Part shown: positions 44,070 through 56,137 of the stretch, piece after piece
Layout of the letters: each line of letters starts with the position of its first letter
How positions within the stretch are numbered: position 1 is the first letter of the stretch
Assembly (NCBI GenBank): GCA_963969495.1
Contig: OZ018331.1
Span: 150,534,761-150,598,760 of the forward strand
From: Ceratothoa steindachneri
Taxonomy: Eukaryota > Arthropoda > Malacostraca > Isopoda > Cymothoidae
Reading direction: 5' to 3'
Length of the DNA: 64,000 bases
Translations under genes and position numbers: made by a program
Notes under the pieces: model-generated
Databases searched by the model: none
What the model was told of the DNA's origin: nothing
Seen by the model: only the letters and a program-made list of their open reading frames with translations

Positions 44070-44689
44070 GTGAGTAATGAACTCTTAAAAAGATTAGAAC
44101 CGGACAAAGAATAACAACGTCAGCAGGGCGATTCAACTAAATAAAGTGACTAAGGGCATAACCAAAAGTAACTAAACAACGTAAATAATGAAAAATGTGG
44201 AATTAAAGCGAATAACCATGATAAAAATAGAATAAATGAAGTGTTAAATGCTGAACAAACCAGGATAAGTAAAATTAATTTAATAGAATAATATAATGTA
44301 AAATAAAAGGAAGAAAGTAATTACGAATAAAACAAAGTAAGGATGATAACTTGTGAAATATAGTAATTAATCTGGAAATTCAAAATGTGATATATAGAAA
44401 AGAATATAATCAGTGTTAACTTAAAGAATGTAGCAAAAAATAATATATAATACAACAAATTATTATAAACTCCAAACATGTATATAAATTAAATCTATAA
44501 ACTGTAAAAATTATAAGTATCCTCCACCGATCATGGAGCTTCGTTCTTCTTACTTTTCGATGTAACTTTTCCTTCTCTACTCTCCTTTTGTGTTTGTGTT
44601 CTTCACCACTATTAACCTAATTATTTTTACTCATTTGTTTGTAAAAATACTCATTGTAACTTTTCTTAATAAATCTTATCTTATCTGTA
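44070..44689. other. AT-rich DNA, nothing recognised
   Basis: Very AT-rich. Ends with AATAAATCTTATCTTATCTGTAAG just before the CR1-like element. Confidence 0.45.
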
Positions 44690-45985
44690 AGATTTTTTAG
44701 ACCATCATAAAGGATGAGATAATATCACATAAAAGAATACATGGTCTATTTAGTGAGAAGCAGTATGGGTTCATCCCGGGACGTTCAACGGTGCTGCAGT
44801 TGATTAAGGTTTTGGACAAGTGGACATAAATGATTATTGATGCTTTTCATGCAGTAGAAGTAATATACTGTGATTTTATGAAAGCCTTTGACACGGTTGC
44901 AGTTAGGAGGCTTTTTGAGTAAAATACATTGTTATGGGATTGGAAAGGAGTACCAAGAATGGATTGAAGCATTTTTAACACAGAGACAACAAAGAGTAGT
45001 AGTAGTGAAGGGCGAAATGTCAAGATAGAAGCCGGTGATAAGCGTAGTACCACAGGGGTCTGTTCTCGGGCCATTGTTTTTTTTTATTAATCTCCCAGGT
45101 GTGGTAACAAATGGTAGTGAAGTTTATATGTATGCGGATGATACCAAGATCTTTAGATGCATAAAAGAATAATATGATTGTCAGAGGCTACAGCAAGATG
45201 TAAACGATTTATATACTTTGTAGGAAAAATGTGTGCTCAGTTTCCATCCGGATAAATGTAAATAAATGAGGTGGCTATCGAATGGAGAAAGAGTTGAAGA
45301 AGATTACCTCTGAGAAGGATGTGGGAGTCATTATGAATGGTAAATTAAGCTGCACTGACCATCTAGCAGAAAAAGTAATTAAGGCCAAGAAACCTTTGTT
45401 GCACTGGATGCTGAGATTTTTAAAGCTTTGTTGCAATGGTAAGTCTCTATCTAGAATATGCCAATCAGGTGTGAAGTCCTCACTTGGTGAAAGACATAGA
45501 AATGGTAGAAAATATGCAGCGAAGGGCTACTAGGATGGTGCCTGAACTTAAAGGTCTATACAATGAGGAAGCTGAAGCTGCCGACCATGGCGTATAGAAG
45601 AGCACGGGGAGATTTAATAGAGGCTTACAAGATACTGACTGGAAAATATGATGGTGTATGCTGTAGAGGAATATTTACACTCAAAGAGGAATGTATCAAC
45701 AGGAGAAACTCGCTAAAGCTTTACAAGTCAAGAGCAAGATTGAATGTAAGGAAGTATACATTCCCCTGTAAGGTGGTGAATAGCTGGAATCAGCTGCCTG
45801 AGTGAGTAGTTGCAGCAACCTCAATACAGCAGTTTGAGTCCAGACTCGATACATTTTGGATTAATGAAGAATTTAAATATACTCATAAAGCACAAATAAG
45901 ACGCCACAAGTTGAAAATTTAGATCTGGAGTCACAGGCGTCAGCCTTTTCCATGAGGTCTTCTGTAAGTATCTGTAAATAACACT
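44690..45985 (+). pseudogene. CR1-like LINE reverse transcriptase, broken
   Basis: A 5'-truncated element. Pieces in three frames give the RT core: EKQYGFIPGRSTVLQLIKVL, then VIYCDFMKAFDTV, then VVPQGSVLGP and YMYADDTKIFR (active site YADD at about 45128-45142). The thumb and C-terminal part follow: EKDVGVIMNGKLSCTDHLAE, RRATRMVPELKGL, then KLPTMAYRRARGDLIEAYKI and VVNSWNQLPE (open at 45563-45805). This order is typical of CR1-group elements, which lack RNase H. It ends near a TCTGTAAGTATCTGTAAATA repeat. No ORF1 or endonuclease is present. Confidence 0.8.
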
Positions 45986-46869
45986 ACAACAAATTTCAGT
46001 GTCAAGAAAAAAAACATAGATCTCTTGTGCATTTTATTATAAAGTTGAGTTGAGTTTTGCTGAATTCGAATTTGATAGCAAAAATTTCCCATCACGTAAC
46101 ATTTTCTTGGAAATTGCCGATTTAACAATTATGCAATTGATACCGATTTCCACGATACCATAAATGTATTTCGCTCCCAAAGTCAGATTAAATGTGTCCA
46201 TTGTACTTAATTCATGAACATACATAAAATAAATCAGCATGTTTGTTAGCATTATTTAATGTATTAACCTACATTTTAGTATTTACTTCTTCGTTTGTAA
46301 GACGTCTCAGGTGGGTCACGCTTCAGGTTCCAGCAGGAGTCAGCCAGCATAGTAGGGCTCCATTTTCCTTATACCTGTTTTCGATTGACTATATTTTGAT
46401 GAAACCTCCCTCCATGTTCATCACTCACAGCTCGTGCATTCTCTGGGAAGAAGGAAAGATGAGAAAGTGACATATTTCATCCGAGATCTTGGTAGCACTT
46501 GATTAGACTCTCCACCATACGCTCTCGCGGGCTCCTTGGTGCTGTGAATGTATGCACACAAACCATTATATACATTATTGTATTTGCTTTTGGATTACTG
46601 CGGATTATAAGCATCTGGCAGTGCTACACGACCTGTAGTGAAATAAAATAAAATCGGACTAAAAGAGGATAATATTGGTTGTGATCACTTCGAGAAATAG
46701 TGGAAATACAACATAGTATGTATTTTGATATTTTTAATTGATACATCTCTTGAAAATATATTAAAGACCAAGAAAGAAAACACTTGAATGCCCACCTTTA
46801 ATATCTGTTGAGCAGAAATAGCAATCCGTTGAATGGTCCTTTGGCTCCCTCCATATCATTAGTACGCCA
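45986..46869. other. Unassigned DNA between two LINEs
   Basis: No gene recognised. Low-complexity AT-rich sequence with one GC-richer piece around 46300-46550. Confidence 0.45.
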
Positions 46870-49800
46870 AACATGAGGCTAGAATCCCGACGTTGGTGTC
46901 GAGACGACAGTAATGTCTGTCACCTTACAGTGGAATTGTCAAGGGGTTCTCCCCAAGTGGGAGGAACTCCAGCTCTTGCTTTCTAGCGTTCGACCTTCGG
47001 TGGTCCGTTTGCAAGAAAATAAGCTTGGGGCTCACCCCTTCCAGCCACTTCTGCACTTCCGAGTGTTTAATTCCATCTCCCCAGCCTGGGGCGTGTCCCA
47101 TGGTGGTGTTTCGCTTTTAATTTCCTCTTCGCTATTCTCTGCGCCACTTCCCGTCTGTACTACCTTGCAGGCTGTTGCTGCGAGGGTTTTTACTTCCAAG
47201 CTTTTAACTGTTTGTTCTGTATACATCCCTCTAGATTTTAGTTTGAGTCGGTCTGACCTCTTAGAGCTCACAAGACGGTTACCTACCCTGTTTTTATTAC
47301 TTGGTGATCTTAATGCTCGCCACCCAACTTGGGGTGATACTGCCCGTAATCCCCGGGGCGGAGTGGTTGAGTCCCTCTTATTATCCGATTCCCTTTGTCT
47401 TTTAAATTCCGGCAACTTTACTTCTTACCATGTTCAAACGGATTCGTTTATTGCTGTAGATTTGTCCTTATGTTTCCCTGACTGTTTCCTCGACTTCCGG
47501 TGGTCGATTCAGGACGACCTTTCCGGGAGTGATCACTTCGCGATAGTCCTGTCGGCCGCCCTTTCTGGCCCGTGCCTTTCCCGCCCTCCTCGTTGAGATC
47601 TGCGATGAGCAAATTGGGTTGGGTTCCGGGAGGTTTCCTTTATTGATGCCTCCCGAGTTTCCTTCGAAGCCGTAGATTCAGCGGTCTCATATTTTAGAGG
47701 CTGCTGAGCGCTTCGTTCCGCTGGGGTGCCCTGTTGCGGGACCCTCCACTGTCCCCTGGTGGTGAAGGATTGCGCGTCGGCTATTTCTGCCTATCAGTTG
47801 TCCCATTCCCGTTATAGGCGGAACCTGACCGTCTCGAATAGGATCGATCGGAACCGGGCTCGTGCCATCCGCCAAAGGACCTTCCGTAGTGCCCGCCGTG
47901 AGTCTTGGCGCTGGTACGTATCTTCCATTTCTTCGTCCACGCCACTGACTCGGGTTTGGAAGCGGGTCAATAAGATCGGTGGTCGCTACGCTGGTCATGC
48001 CATCCCCAATCTGGACTTTGGAGGCTCGCTTGTGTCCGATAGCCGTTTAGTCAGCGAAGCTCTAGCTGACCATTTTGCTTCGGTGAGTAGCGCTGTAGCT
48101 ATCCTCGACGGTTTCTCGATCATAAGGTCGCCATAGAACCTCGCCTTTTAGATTTTACCACGTGCGCCACATACTCTTATAAGGCTCTCTTTTCGTCTAT
48201 GAGCTGCGGGATGCTTTGTCTTACTGTGGCTCCACCTCTCCCGGTGATGATTGCATCCACTACGACTTTATCCGTCGTCACCATCCCCCCACTTGGAGTT
48301 ATTTTTGGTTGACCTCTACAACCTGCTTTGCGTCAAAGGAATATATCCGTCCTCGTGGCGTGCGGGGGTTGTTATACCCTTTCTCAAGCCCGGTAGGGAC
48401 AGTTTGGACCTCAGTCACTATCGCCCGATTACTCTTACGAGATGCCTCAGTAAGTTATTCGAGAAGATGGTCCAAGTTCACCTCAGTTGGTTTTTGGAGT
48501 CCAACTCGCTCCTCTCTCCATTTCAGTGCGATTTTCGCAGCGGTCGTAGTACTCTTGACCAACTCATTCGTTTGGAAGACTCCGTTTTACGGGCCTTGGC
48601 CCCCAGGCATCAGGTGTTAGCGGTGCTCTTCGAAATTTAGAAGGCCTACGATACCACCTGGAGATATGGTATTTTACGTCAGTTATATGATTGGGGTATG
48701 GGGCTTTTTACCGGTTTTTATTCAAGAATTTTTATCGTCCCGTAATTTTAAGGTCCGTATTGGGGATGCTTTCTTAGGCTCGCGGATTCAAGAGGAGGGT
48801 GTTCTCCAAGGGTGTGTTTTGAGTGTGACATGTTTCGCCGTTGCCATTAATAGCCTGGTGTCCACTCTTCCGGAGGGGGTTTTGGCTTCCCTCTTCGCGG
48901 ATGACTTGGCGTTGTTTTGTTCATCTACCCGATTGCCTTCTGCTGCCCACCGATTACAGCTAGCAATTTATGCCATGTCGTGTCGTGCTGTCTCAAAGGT
49001 TTTCTGTTTTTCGGTCACCATAACGAAGGCCATGCATTTTTATCGGGGTTGTGGTGTCCTTGGTCCCCCTCTCCTTTTTTGGATGGCACGGCGATTGAAT
49101 ATGTCCCCGTTTTTAAGTTCTTGGGTTTAACGCTTGATAGCAAGCTCACTTGGGTACCCTATTTGCGTCACTTGAGGGCATCCTGTTCGATGGCTATGGA
49201 TTTGCTTAGGGTTTTATCCCACACCACTTGGGGTGGTGATAAGCGCACCTTGTAGTCGCTTTATTCGGCATGGTCTAATCTCGCCTGGACTACGTTTGCC
49301 AGGTGTATTCTTCAGCGTCTCCTTCAGCCTTGAAGATACTTGACCCTGTTCGTTCGCTTGGCGCCCGTCTTAGTAGTGGAGCCTTTCGCACCTCACCTAT
49401 CCCTAGCCTCTTTGTTGAGGGTGGCGTTCTTCCTTTTCGACACCACTGGCTGGAGGTGTGCCTACGATTCCTGTTTGGTGTTCAGCAATACCCTTAATCC
49501 CCAGTCCATGAGTGCCTTTTTGCCCCGTCCTCTTCGGTATCTTTGGATCGGCGGCCATCTCTCCCCTGGCCTCTGGGGTTCCAGGTTGGGGACCACCTCT
49601 CCTCCCTGGGTGTTTCCGGGGTGTTGGCTCTCCCATTCCCGCCGGCTCCGTGTTGGGGCGTCCACCATCGTGAGGTCTGTACTGCTTTTTGGCATTTCGA
49701 GAAATGGTCTACTGACTCGCGTCTATTAAAGTGCCTGTTTCTTGAACATTCGTGTTCTCATGCTCACCAGCGTCCCATCTATACTGATGGCTCGACCTCG

Positions 49801-50870
49801 GTACTCGGGCAGCCGCGGTGTCTTCTACAGAGTCTCTTCGGTCCGCCCTCCCTCCTGTAGCATCCGTTTTTACTGCAGAGTTGACGGCCATTCTTTTGGA
49901 TTTTAATTTGATTTTATCCCTCAATTCTTCAGATTTTATTGTTTTTAGCGATTCCCGGCCTGCTTTGGAGGCAGTTCGTTCTTTTACGTCCACACACCCT
50001 TTGGTTTTGCGGATTCGCTCCTAGCTAGTCAGAAATGCCTCCCGTTACAGGTGGCGTTCTGTTGGGGTCCCGGGCAACGAGCCGGCTGATCGGCTGGCCC
50101 GCCCGGCCGCCCTTGAGGTGCCGGATGCAGCCCCTCTGCTCTTTAGGGATCTCTATCTCGTAATCAGGGCGTATGTCTTTTGTTTGTGGCAGAGAGAATG
50201 GGATTCGTTCCCCTCTTCTAATCTGTCCCTTATTAAACGCTCTGTCCGTTCCTGGTCCTCTAGCTCTCAGCGACTCTGGTCTTGGGAGGTTGCTCTTCGC
50301 AGGTTGCGAATTAGGCACACGCGACTCACCAATGGCTATTTAGTTTCGAATGGAGGCCGAGTTGCCCCTGGTTGTCCCTATTGCGGTGGCGAGCTGTTTG
50401 TGGCTCACATTTTAATAGTTTGTCCCCGCCTTGCTTCTTCGAAATTCTTGCTTCCCTACCCTTTTTTGGCGTCACCTTTCCTGCTCGACTTCGCTTTATT
50501 TTATCAAAGGACTCCCTTCGGTTGTCCTCCCTCCTTACATTTCTATCACGAAGTGGCGTTTTATCCCTTTTATAAATTCTTTCCATTTTTGTATTTAGGT
50601 TTATTGTTTTATCTTTTATCCTGGGCCCTGCCCTGCAGCTGGCGCATGTCATTCGTTTATTGCCCCAGCCACCCCTGATTTTAGAATGCGTGCTGTAATT
50701 TAAGTGTGCGGCTCTGTGTGTTGTACTGTTTTTTTCTAATCCTTTGCTTTTCCCCATTTTTATTGAGTGTCTCCCACGCCTCTTCTGACTTTTTTCGGGC
50801 GACACCGTTTTAACAGTGCTGTCATAAAGAATCCATTAAGATTAGGCAGTTGCAATCTTGCTTTCCCTTA
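46870..50870 (+). mobile_element. LINE-B, RNase H-bearing non-LTR element without ORF1, broken
   Basis: Shares the ORF2 domain order and many motifs with LINE-A (QWNCQG, GDLNARHPTWGD, GSDHFAI, FRTSPIPSL) but is clearly a different family. ORF2 starts at 46913. No zinc-knuckle ORF1 precedes it, so the copy is 5' truncated or the family differs. The 3' UTR runs to about 50870 and contains GATTAGGCAGTTGCAATC, reminiscent of the LINE-A tail. Confidence 0.8.
46913..50450 (+). pseudogene. LINE-B ORF2: endonuclease, RT, RNase H, with frameshifts
   Basis: The endonuclease is open for 227 codons (46913-47596) with QWNCQG, GDLNAR and SDHF, but LQET reads LQEN. The linker (47726-48136) is followed by the RT in several frames: PSSWRAGVVIPFLKPGRDS, then EEGVLQGCVLSV (PQGS altered to LQGC) and SLFADDLALF (active site FADD at about 48893-48910). 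RNase H pieces are YTDGSTS (about 49780), VFTAELTAI (about 49870), VFSDSRPALEA (about 49945) and GNEPADRLAR (about 50075). A C-terminal CPYCGGELFVAHILIVCPRL segment matches the zinc-like end of LINE-A. At least five frame changes make it non-functional. Confidence 0.82.
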
Positions 50871-51122
50871 AACTAAACTGATAGAGATAATACGAAAGTA
50901 TGAATAGAATAGAATAAAACGAAAAAATATTTACTTGAGAAAAATATAGAAAAAAATATTAAGAAACTGCTCTTGCGAAAAAAACAAAGACGGCATTAAC
51001 CTGGATTAATCGCAAATCGCTTTAAATTTTCGGCAGTCCGATTGCGATTATCCGATTCGCTTGGCGGGGGTTAGTCTGATTAATCAGATAATCGGACTTC
51101 CGAATCGGACCGCCTACCTCTG
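50871..51122. repeat. hAT-type terminal region
   Basis: Short motifs of the type CCGATTAT and ATAATCGGAC are repeated in both orientations over 51035-51115. The block ends at CTACCTCTG (51122), which is the complement of the CAGAGGTAG-like tip common to hAT elements. A similar tip (CCCACCTCTG) ends at 58186 in the same orientation, so this end probably belongs to a different, neighbouring hAT copy. Confidence 0.45.
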
Positions 51123-51137
51123 TATTTCAACTGCTGC

Positions 51138-51352
51138 ATGACAACTTCAGCTTCTTCGAAAGAGTGTGAAATGGAGAGATTAGACAATAATAAAGACGAG
51201 GAAGATAAAGAATCATGTAATTATAGTCATCATTTACTAGATGGAAAAATTTTTAGAGTGATAACTTCCGATGGAAAAAAAAGTGAAGTGTGTATGTATA
51301 TCATGCAATGGCGAAATCTCTGCGGCGAGCAATGCTACTTCTAATCTACGCA
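51138..51352 (+). pseudogene. hAT transposase, BED zinc-finger part
   Basis: ATG at 51138 opens an acidic N-terminal stretch. After a frame change at the A run (about 51275-51282) the sequence reads KCVCISCNGEISAASNATSN followed by LRIHLK, the BED finger with its C-x2-C pair and first histidine. The last histidine would come from RKHP at the next piece (51619), after an acceptor-like CAG. No GT donor is visible at the break. Confidence 0.65.
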
Positions 51353-51618
51353 TTCATTTGAAGATAATAATTTATTAAATATAATTATATGCTACTTAAT
51401 TGAATTGGCAAGTTTCACTATTTCTTATTTTGAAAAAAATGGCAAAATTGCTAGTAGCTAACGATAATGTTAAGTAGCTTAAGTTTACTATGCACGAACC
51501 TACCTTCTTCCTTTTGCAACACCTTTATTTATAGTATATCCTGATTGAATTTAACGTGAATCATTGCAACGTGAAACAAATGTCCTTCAATTATTTGATC
51601 ATGCACATTTATACACAG

Positions 51619-51877
51619 AGAAAGCATCCTGCTTTGGTGCAAAAAGCGGATAACTACGTCACAGCTCAAAGAAAAGATTCAAAAAGAAAATGTTCAGTAT
51701 TAGACGATGATTCTTCATGCAGCGGTGTTAAAGTAAAGACATTACCGGAGTGTTTTTCGGTAAATACTAAGAAGGTCAATGAATCTGATGTTGATAAGCT
51801 GATTGCAGATTTTGTCATACATGGTCTGCATCCCCTATCAACCATGGAGCAACCAGCTTTTGTGAAATTAATTAAAG
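51619..51877 (+). pseudogene. hAT transposase, linker part
   Basis: Starts RKHPAL, the end of the BED finger, after TACACAG. Reads on through a lysine- and serine-rich linker to VIHGLHPLSTMEQPAFVKLI, a segment typical of ZBED-type hAT transposases just before the catalytic core. Ends at GTGAGT (51878), a good donor. Whether these are true introns of a domesticated gene or insertions into an element is open. Confidence 0.65.
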
Positions 51878-52409
51878 GTGAGTTCTGAGTTACAAATGTT
51901 TACAATTATAGTATTAGTAGTACAGGTTAAGCTCTTATAACGACGGAATACTAAAGCGTTCGGATCATTGGTCACTACGTAGGCTATATAACGAAGTTAA
52001 ATAAAGGAAGACATATTTCATGAGAATCTATGGGGGGGCTTCTTGAAGGGCGTCCCTAATTATGGGGGAACCTTAAAGGTAATCGTGAGGACAACGCAAG
52101 AGCCTTGGAAGGGGGACGTTGGTTACAAGTAATGGTGATGGATTACCGAGTTATCGCGTAATCTTTTGGCAAGGACTCCGGTTGATACAGATGAATACAA
52201 GGATGAATTACGCGAATCCGAGAGATCGGACTGAACAATATATAGCACGATATATTGCTATATAAAAATAGTAATACTCTTCTTTGTTCTGGTTTCACAG
52301 AGTTATATATTTAATTTAAGCCACGCGCTACAGGTTCCCGGTCTAACTAAGCAACACCTCCCTCTTTATGTGCCGGTGTAGTGGTTTAAACCCCTACAAA
52401 TGAAATATT

Positions 52410-52412
<3 letters not shown>

Positions 52413-52481
<69 letters not shown>
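52413..52481. repeat. (TA)n microsatellite
   Basis: About 35 TA units. Confidence 0.97.
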
Positions 52482-52487
<6 letters not shown>

Positions 52488-52619
52488 TTCAAGAAGGGTT
52501 GGTTGGTAACCCTGACATAAATCGGGAGATTGCTACTCCCGCTCTCCCAAGCGTCTTAAAATTAAGCTATAAGGTTCATTTGCTTAGCTCTCCGCATCGG
52601 TGAAACAGACCCATTCAAC

Positions 52620-53120
52620 TCCGTTATAATCTATTTATCAAACTATTTACCAATATTTACTAATCACTTATCACCCAATTACTTATAATCTATTTATCAA
52701 ACTATTTACCAATCACTTATCATCCAGTTACTTATAATCTATTTATCAATCTATTTAACAATTTACCCAATCTAATTATCAATCATCAATTGTTATACTC
52801 AATTATCCAATTACCAATTATAATCCAATCTATAAATCAATTACTATTTGCCAATCAATTTACCAATTCCCATTTAACAATTAATTTATAAAACCATTTT
52901 ACACTTTACTCAATCTAATTATCAATCATCAATTGTTATACTCAATTTACCAATTACCATTTATAATTTATCAATCTATTTACCAAACTATTTACAAATT
53001 ACTATTTAACAATTTATACAATCTATTTATCAATTACTATAATCCATATTTACTTATAATACAATCTATTTACCCATTTAATAATTATTCAATTAGCAAT
53101 CATCCTTTGTTATATTCTAA
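52620..53120. repeat. AT-rich irregular tandem array
   Basis: Units of about 60 bases built from ATCTATTTATCAA, CTATTTACCAAT and CACTTATCA are repeated at 52627-52760. A longer block (CTAATTATCAATCATCAATTG) occurs at about 52762 and 52914. The whole 500 bases is made of variants of TATTTACCAA. Confidence 0.8.
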
Positions 53121-54827
53121 TTACCAAACCAAATTTACCAATTCTAAATCCCTTCCCGTTAACTCTTGCAAATTTAATTCACGCGTAATTCTCAATACAA
53201 TCAGAAACTGTTACTGTATAAATTAACCCTTAAATAATCTAACTATTAATTCAATAATATATATTTTCCTAAGACTTTGTTTTTAATTTACGTATTTCCC
53301 CAACCTCGCACAGATTTGGCCTCAGGAATTCGTCTGCAAAATTTAGACTCGTGATCATTTAACAATTCATTCCCTCGAATAACGAAATATAGGTTTTTAT
53401 GTTCATTGTGATCTGAGAGCTATCTAGAATATTGCCGCAATGTTCATTTAAAACGTATACCGGCCTGTTGATTGGTCGGCATTTACATAACTCGCCTCTT
53501 GAATGGCTACTCCCGAACATCTTGATAAGGGAGGCATTCTGACTATTGGGTGAAATTCTCTGTGGGCCCTGTCATGTTGCCATTGAGACAACTTTCTAAT
53601 CTCCCTTGTATTTGCATAGTCGTGATAACTATCCGGTATATTATGGATTCTGCTTTGATTATAATGTTTGCCTAAGATTGCCTCGACCAACTCGACCAAA
53701 TATATCTGTGCTCCATTTACTACCGTGTGACATTCTCTTAAGCGGCGCTAACTTTACTTTTCTCTCTCTGTGTACTTTATGTGTGTGGTGACACTCGCGT
53801 GTGTCTTATTTGGACGTACACGCCGGTCGCTACAAATCCACATACATATATTTTTAAAGTGCGCTATCATTTACTTGAAGATATTATTGAATAAAATATT
53901 TTCAGGAATAATTAGTACAATTATTGATCGATTATATGTAGTTTTTAGATGAATTCCTATAACGATGTATTTCGTTATAGTAGCAATACCTGTATATCAT
54001 TGTCAAAACTAGCACGCCCGTCTGTCAAAAATGTAGGAAATAAAGCTTCATAATGTATATATTTCCTAACAATACTGAAAGTCAATATTTTACTAAGTAA
54101 TTCTGAATATAAAGAACTAATATATTTATGAATTAATGCACCAGTCCTATATAGTTATAGGATATTCATATAGCTACATTTTATATATAAAATTTTATAT
54201 GCATACCATATATTCTCATTTCACTGTGAAAGTCAATTTCACTCACAATAATCACACATTCCACTACCGCAGGTCTAAATTCTTCAGTTGACGCTGTAGC
54301 AGCTGACATCTTTGCAAGCTCCTACAAAGTTCGCAAAGATGCAGTTGGCAATTTCGCGTCTGAGAAAATTATGCATCTAGCCCCCAAATCCATTTTTGTA
54401 CAACCTTTGATACCAATACGGTTACCCCCAAATCAAAGTACGACTCCTCCCAACCACCAACCAATCAAAGCCTTTGGTTAATTCGAAATTAACTAATCAG
54501 AATAGACTTTCCCGTTTTCCTGAGTCCAGAGCGCATTTCAAGGATCAGTTTTATCTCAGCAGCGCTCTATCAAGGTCAGTAAGAATTAGCTCCCTAATTA
54601 ATCATCAGTGTATACAAAGGTCTAAAAATATTCTAAAAATATTCAAAGTGTAATTCCTTCCTTTGAATTCCAGTTCCCCTGATTTATAATTTCAAAAACG
54701 TCGTGGCAGTAGTATACTATATTTTATATAATTCCCCTATATTTTATATTTTATTCACTATAATGTCCACCTTATATAGCTTATTTCTCTTAACACATTA
54801 TAATCATCGGCCATTTCCCTATATTCA

Positions 54828-54837
<10 letters not shown>
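53121..54837. other. Unassigned DNA within the hAT interval
   Basis: No gene recognised with confidence. At 54272 an acceptor-like CTACCGCAG is followed by 150 open bases (GLNSSVDAVAADIF), which could be a small exon in phase with the donor at 51878. Its sequence does not match a hAT motif after the first residues. Confidence 0.35.

Positions 54838-54879
<42 letters not shown>
54838..54879. repeat. (TA)n microsatellite beside the mariner
   Basis: About 20 TA units ending in ACACACAT, directly before the TA target of the mariner at 54888. Confidence 0.95.
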
Positions 54880-54885
<6 letters not shown>

Positions 54886-54887
54886 TA

Positions 54888-55802
54888 CGGGGGGCGGTCA
54901 ATAAGTTTTGAAATTCGGATATAAGGAAACGAGATATGAGGAAAAGTGTTTTATTATTTCTCAACATAACTACCCTCGACTTCAATGCACTTGCGCCACT
55001 TGTCCCTGAGGCTTCGAATTCCCGACAACCAGAAATCTTTCGACTGCTGTACAATCCACTCCTGGACGGCGAGCTGGACATCTTCATCGTCCCCAAACCG
55101 GCGTCCACGCAGTGCAGCCTTGAGCTGGCGGAAGAAAAAGTAGTCGCTAGGGGCCAGCTCTGGACTGTAGGGGATGTGGTTGAGCTCCTCGAATCCGCAC
55201 TCGCGCAGGGCAGCTTGTGCAACCCTTGCCTTGTGGACTTTGACGACGTTGAAGTCGTTCATGAGGCGTGAGGTTTCTAGGGACCCAACGGGCAGAGACC
55301 TTGGTCATGGCCAAATTGTCGTGGATGATGTTGATAACACTTCCATGTGATATTCCAAGTTCTGGGTCGATTTATTCGACCTTCACCCGTCGATTTTCGG
55401 GGATCCTCCTCTCTACACGGGCCCCATTGTCCTCGTTGGTCACGTCTGACGGGCGTCCTGGACGGGGGTCATCTTCAATGGACTCACGACCATGGCGGAA
55501 CTCCCTATGCAATGGTTGCATAGGAAGGGGCGGTGTCGGTGTACACTGCAACCATGGATCTCTTTTGTATTCTTGCCTTCCTAGGTCAAAAATTTGATCA
55601 CTGCGCGGTGCTCAACCTTCTCCATTGTTGAATAGTTTATGACTGACGATCTGCGATCAGCTACTGCTTCTTAAATAGACGAGGCAGGAGCGTGCGGCTG
55701 CAGGTCCTGACTTGTCATAACTTGTCCTAACACCCCCATAAACAGCCATCCCCCTTCATCTGTTTTGCCCTAACGATTCGCAAAACTTATTACCACCCCT
55801 CG
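54888..55802 (-). mobile_element. Internally deleted mariner element
   Basis: TIRs of 22-23 bases (54888-54910 CGGGGGGCGGTCAATAAG..., and 55781-55802, which reads CAAAACTTATTACCACCCC...) are imperfect inverted repeats flanked by TA on both sides (54886-54887 and 55803-55804). At 915 bases it is about 400 shorter than an autonomous mariner. The transposase is on the minus strand and broken. Confidence 0.9.
54954..55625 (-). pseudogene. Mariner transposase, central part deleted
   Basis: Read on the minus strand it begins MEKVEHRAVIKFLT, followed at once by a stop. It continues in shifting frames through IIHDNLAMTKVSARWVPRNL. It then jumps to the C-terminal part, AALRECGFEELNHIPYSPEL then APSDYFFF, ending KWRKCIEVEGSYVEK. 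A normal mariner transposase has about 120 residues between these parts, carrying the first two catalytic aspartates (for example the TGDE motif). These are missing, so the enzyme cannot work. The third aspartate lies in SPELAPSD. The open stretch is 54954-55262. Confidence 0.88.
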
Positions 55803-56137
55803 TATATTCATTATATTCAATATATATAAATACACATTATATTCATTAAGCGTATTATCAAATTCAAATTAGATATTCCATTATTTGTTGTTCAATAAAT
55901 CTTGTTAAATTAAAAAAAAACTAAAAAAAACTATACATAACTAAGTTAAGATTTTACATAAGATTTAAAAGAAATTGTAGAAATTAAATGGGAAAATAAA
56001 TGGATATTTTTACATTGAATTTAAAAAGGAAAGTATGCTAATATTTATGCACAAGGTACATTACGTTAAAATGATATTAGGTAATGGTAATATCTTAATT
56101 GATGTAATGGAATATTGATACATGGAATATTTTATAG
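55803..56137. other. AT-rich DNA between mariner and hAT core
   Basis: Nothing recognised. Ends with the acceptor-like TTTTATAG. Confidence 0.5.

Noticed and set aside
47032..50805. Minus-strand open frames across LINE-B
   Set aside because: They overlap the recognisable endonuclease, RT and RNase H pieces on the + strand and have no domain of their own.
52400..52603. ORF reading as alternating Tyr and Ile
   Set aside because: It is only the translation of the (TA)n microsatellite.
54272..54480. A missing hAT exon after CTACCGCAG
   Set aside because: The phase fits and the first residues (GLNSS) are suggestive, but the rest does not match hAT proteins and the following part (56138) needs a different phase.
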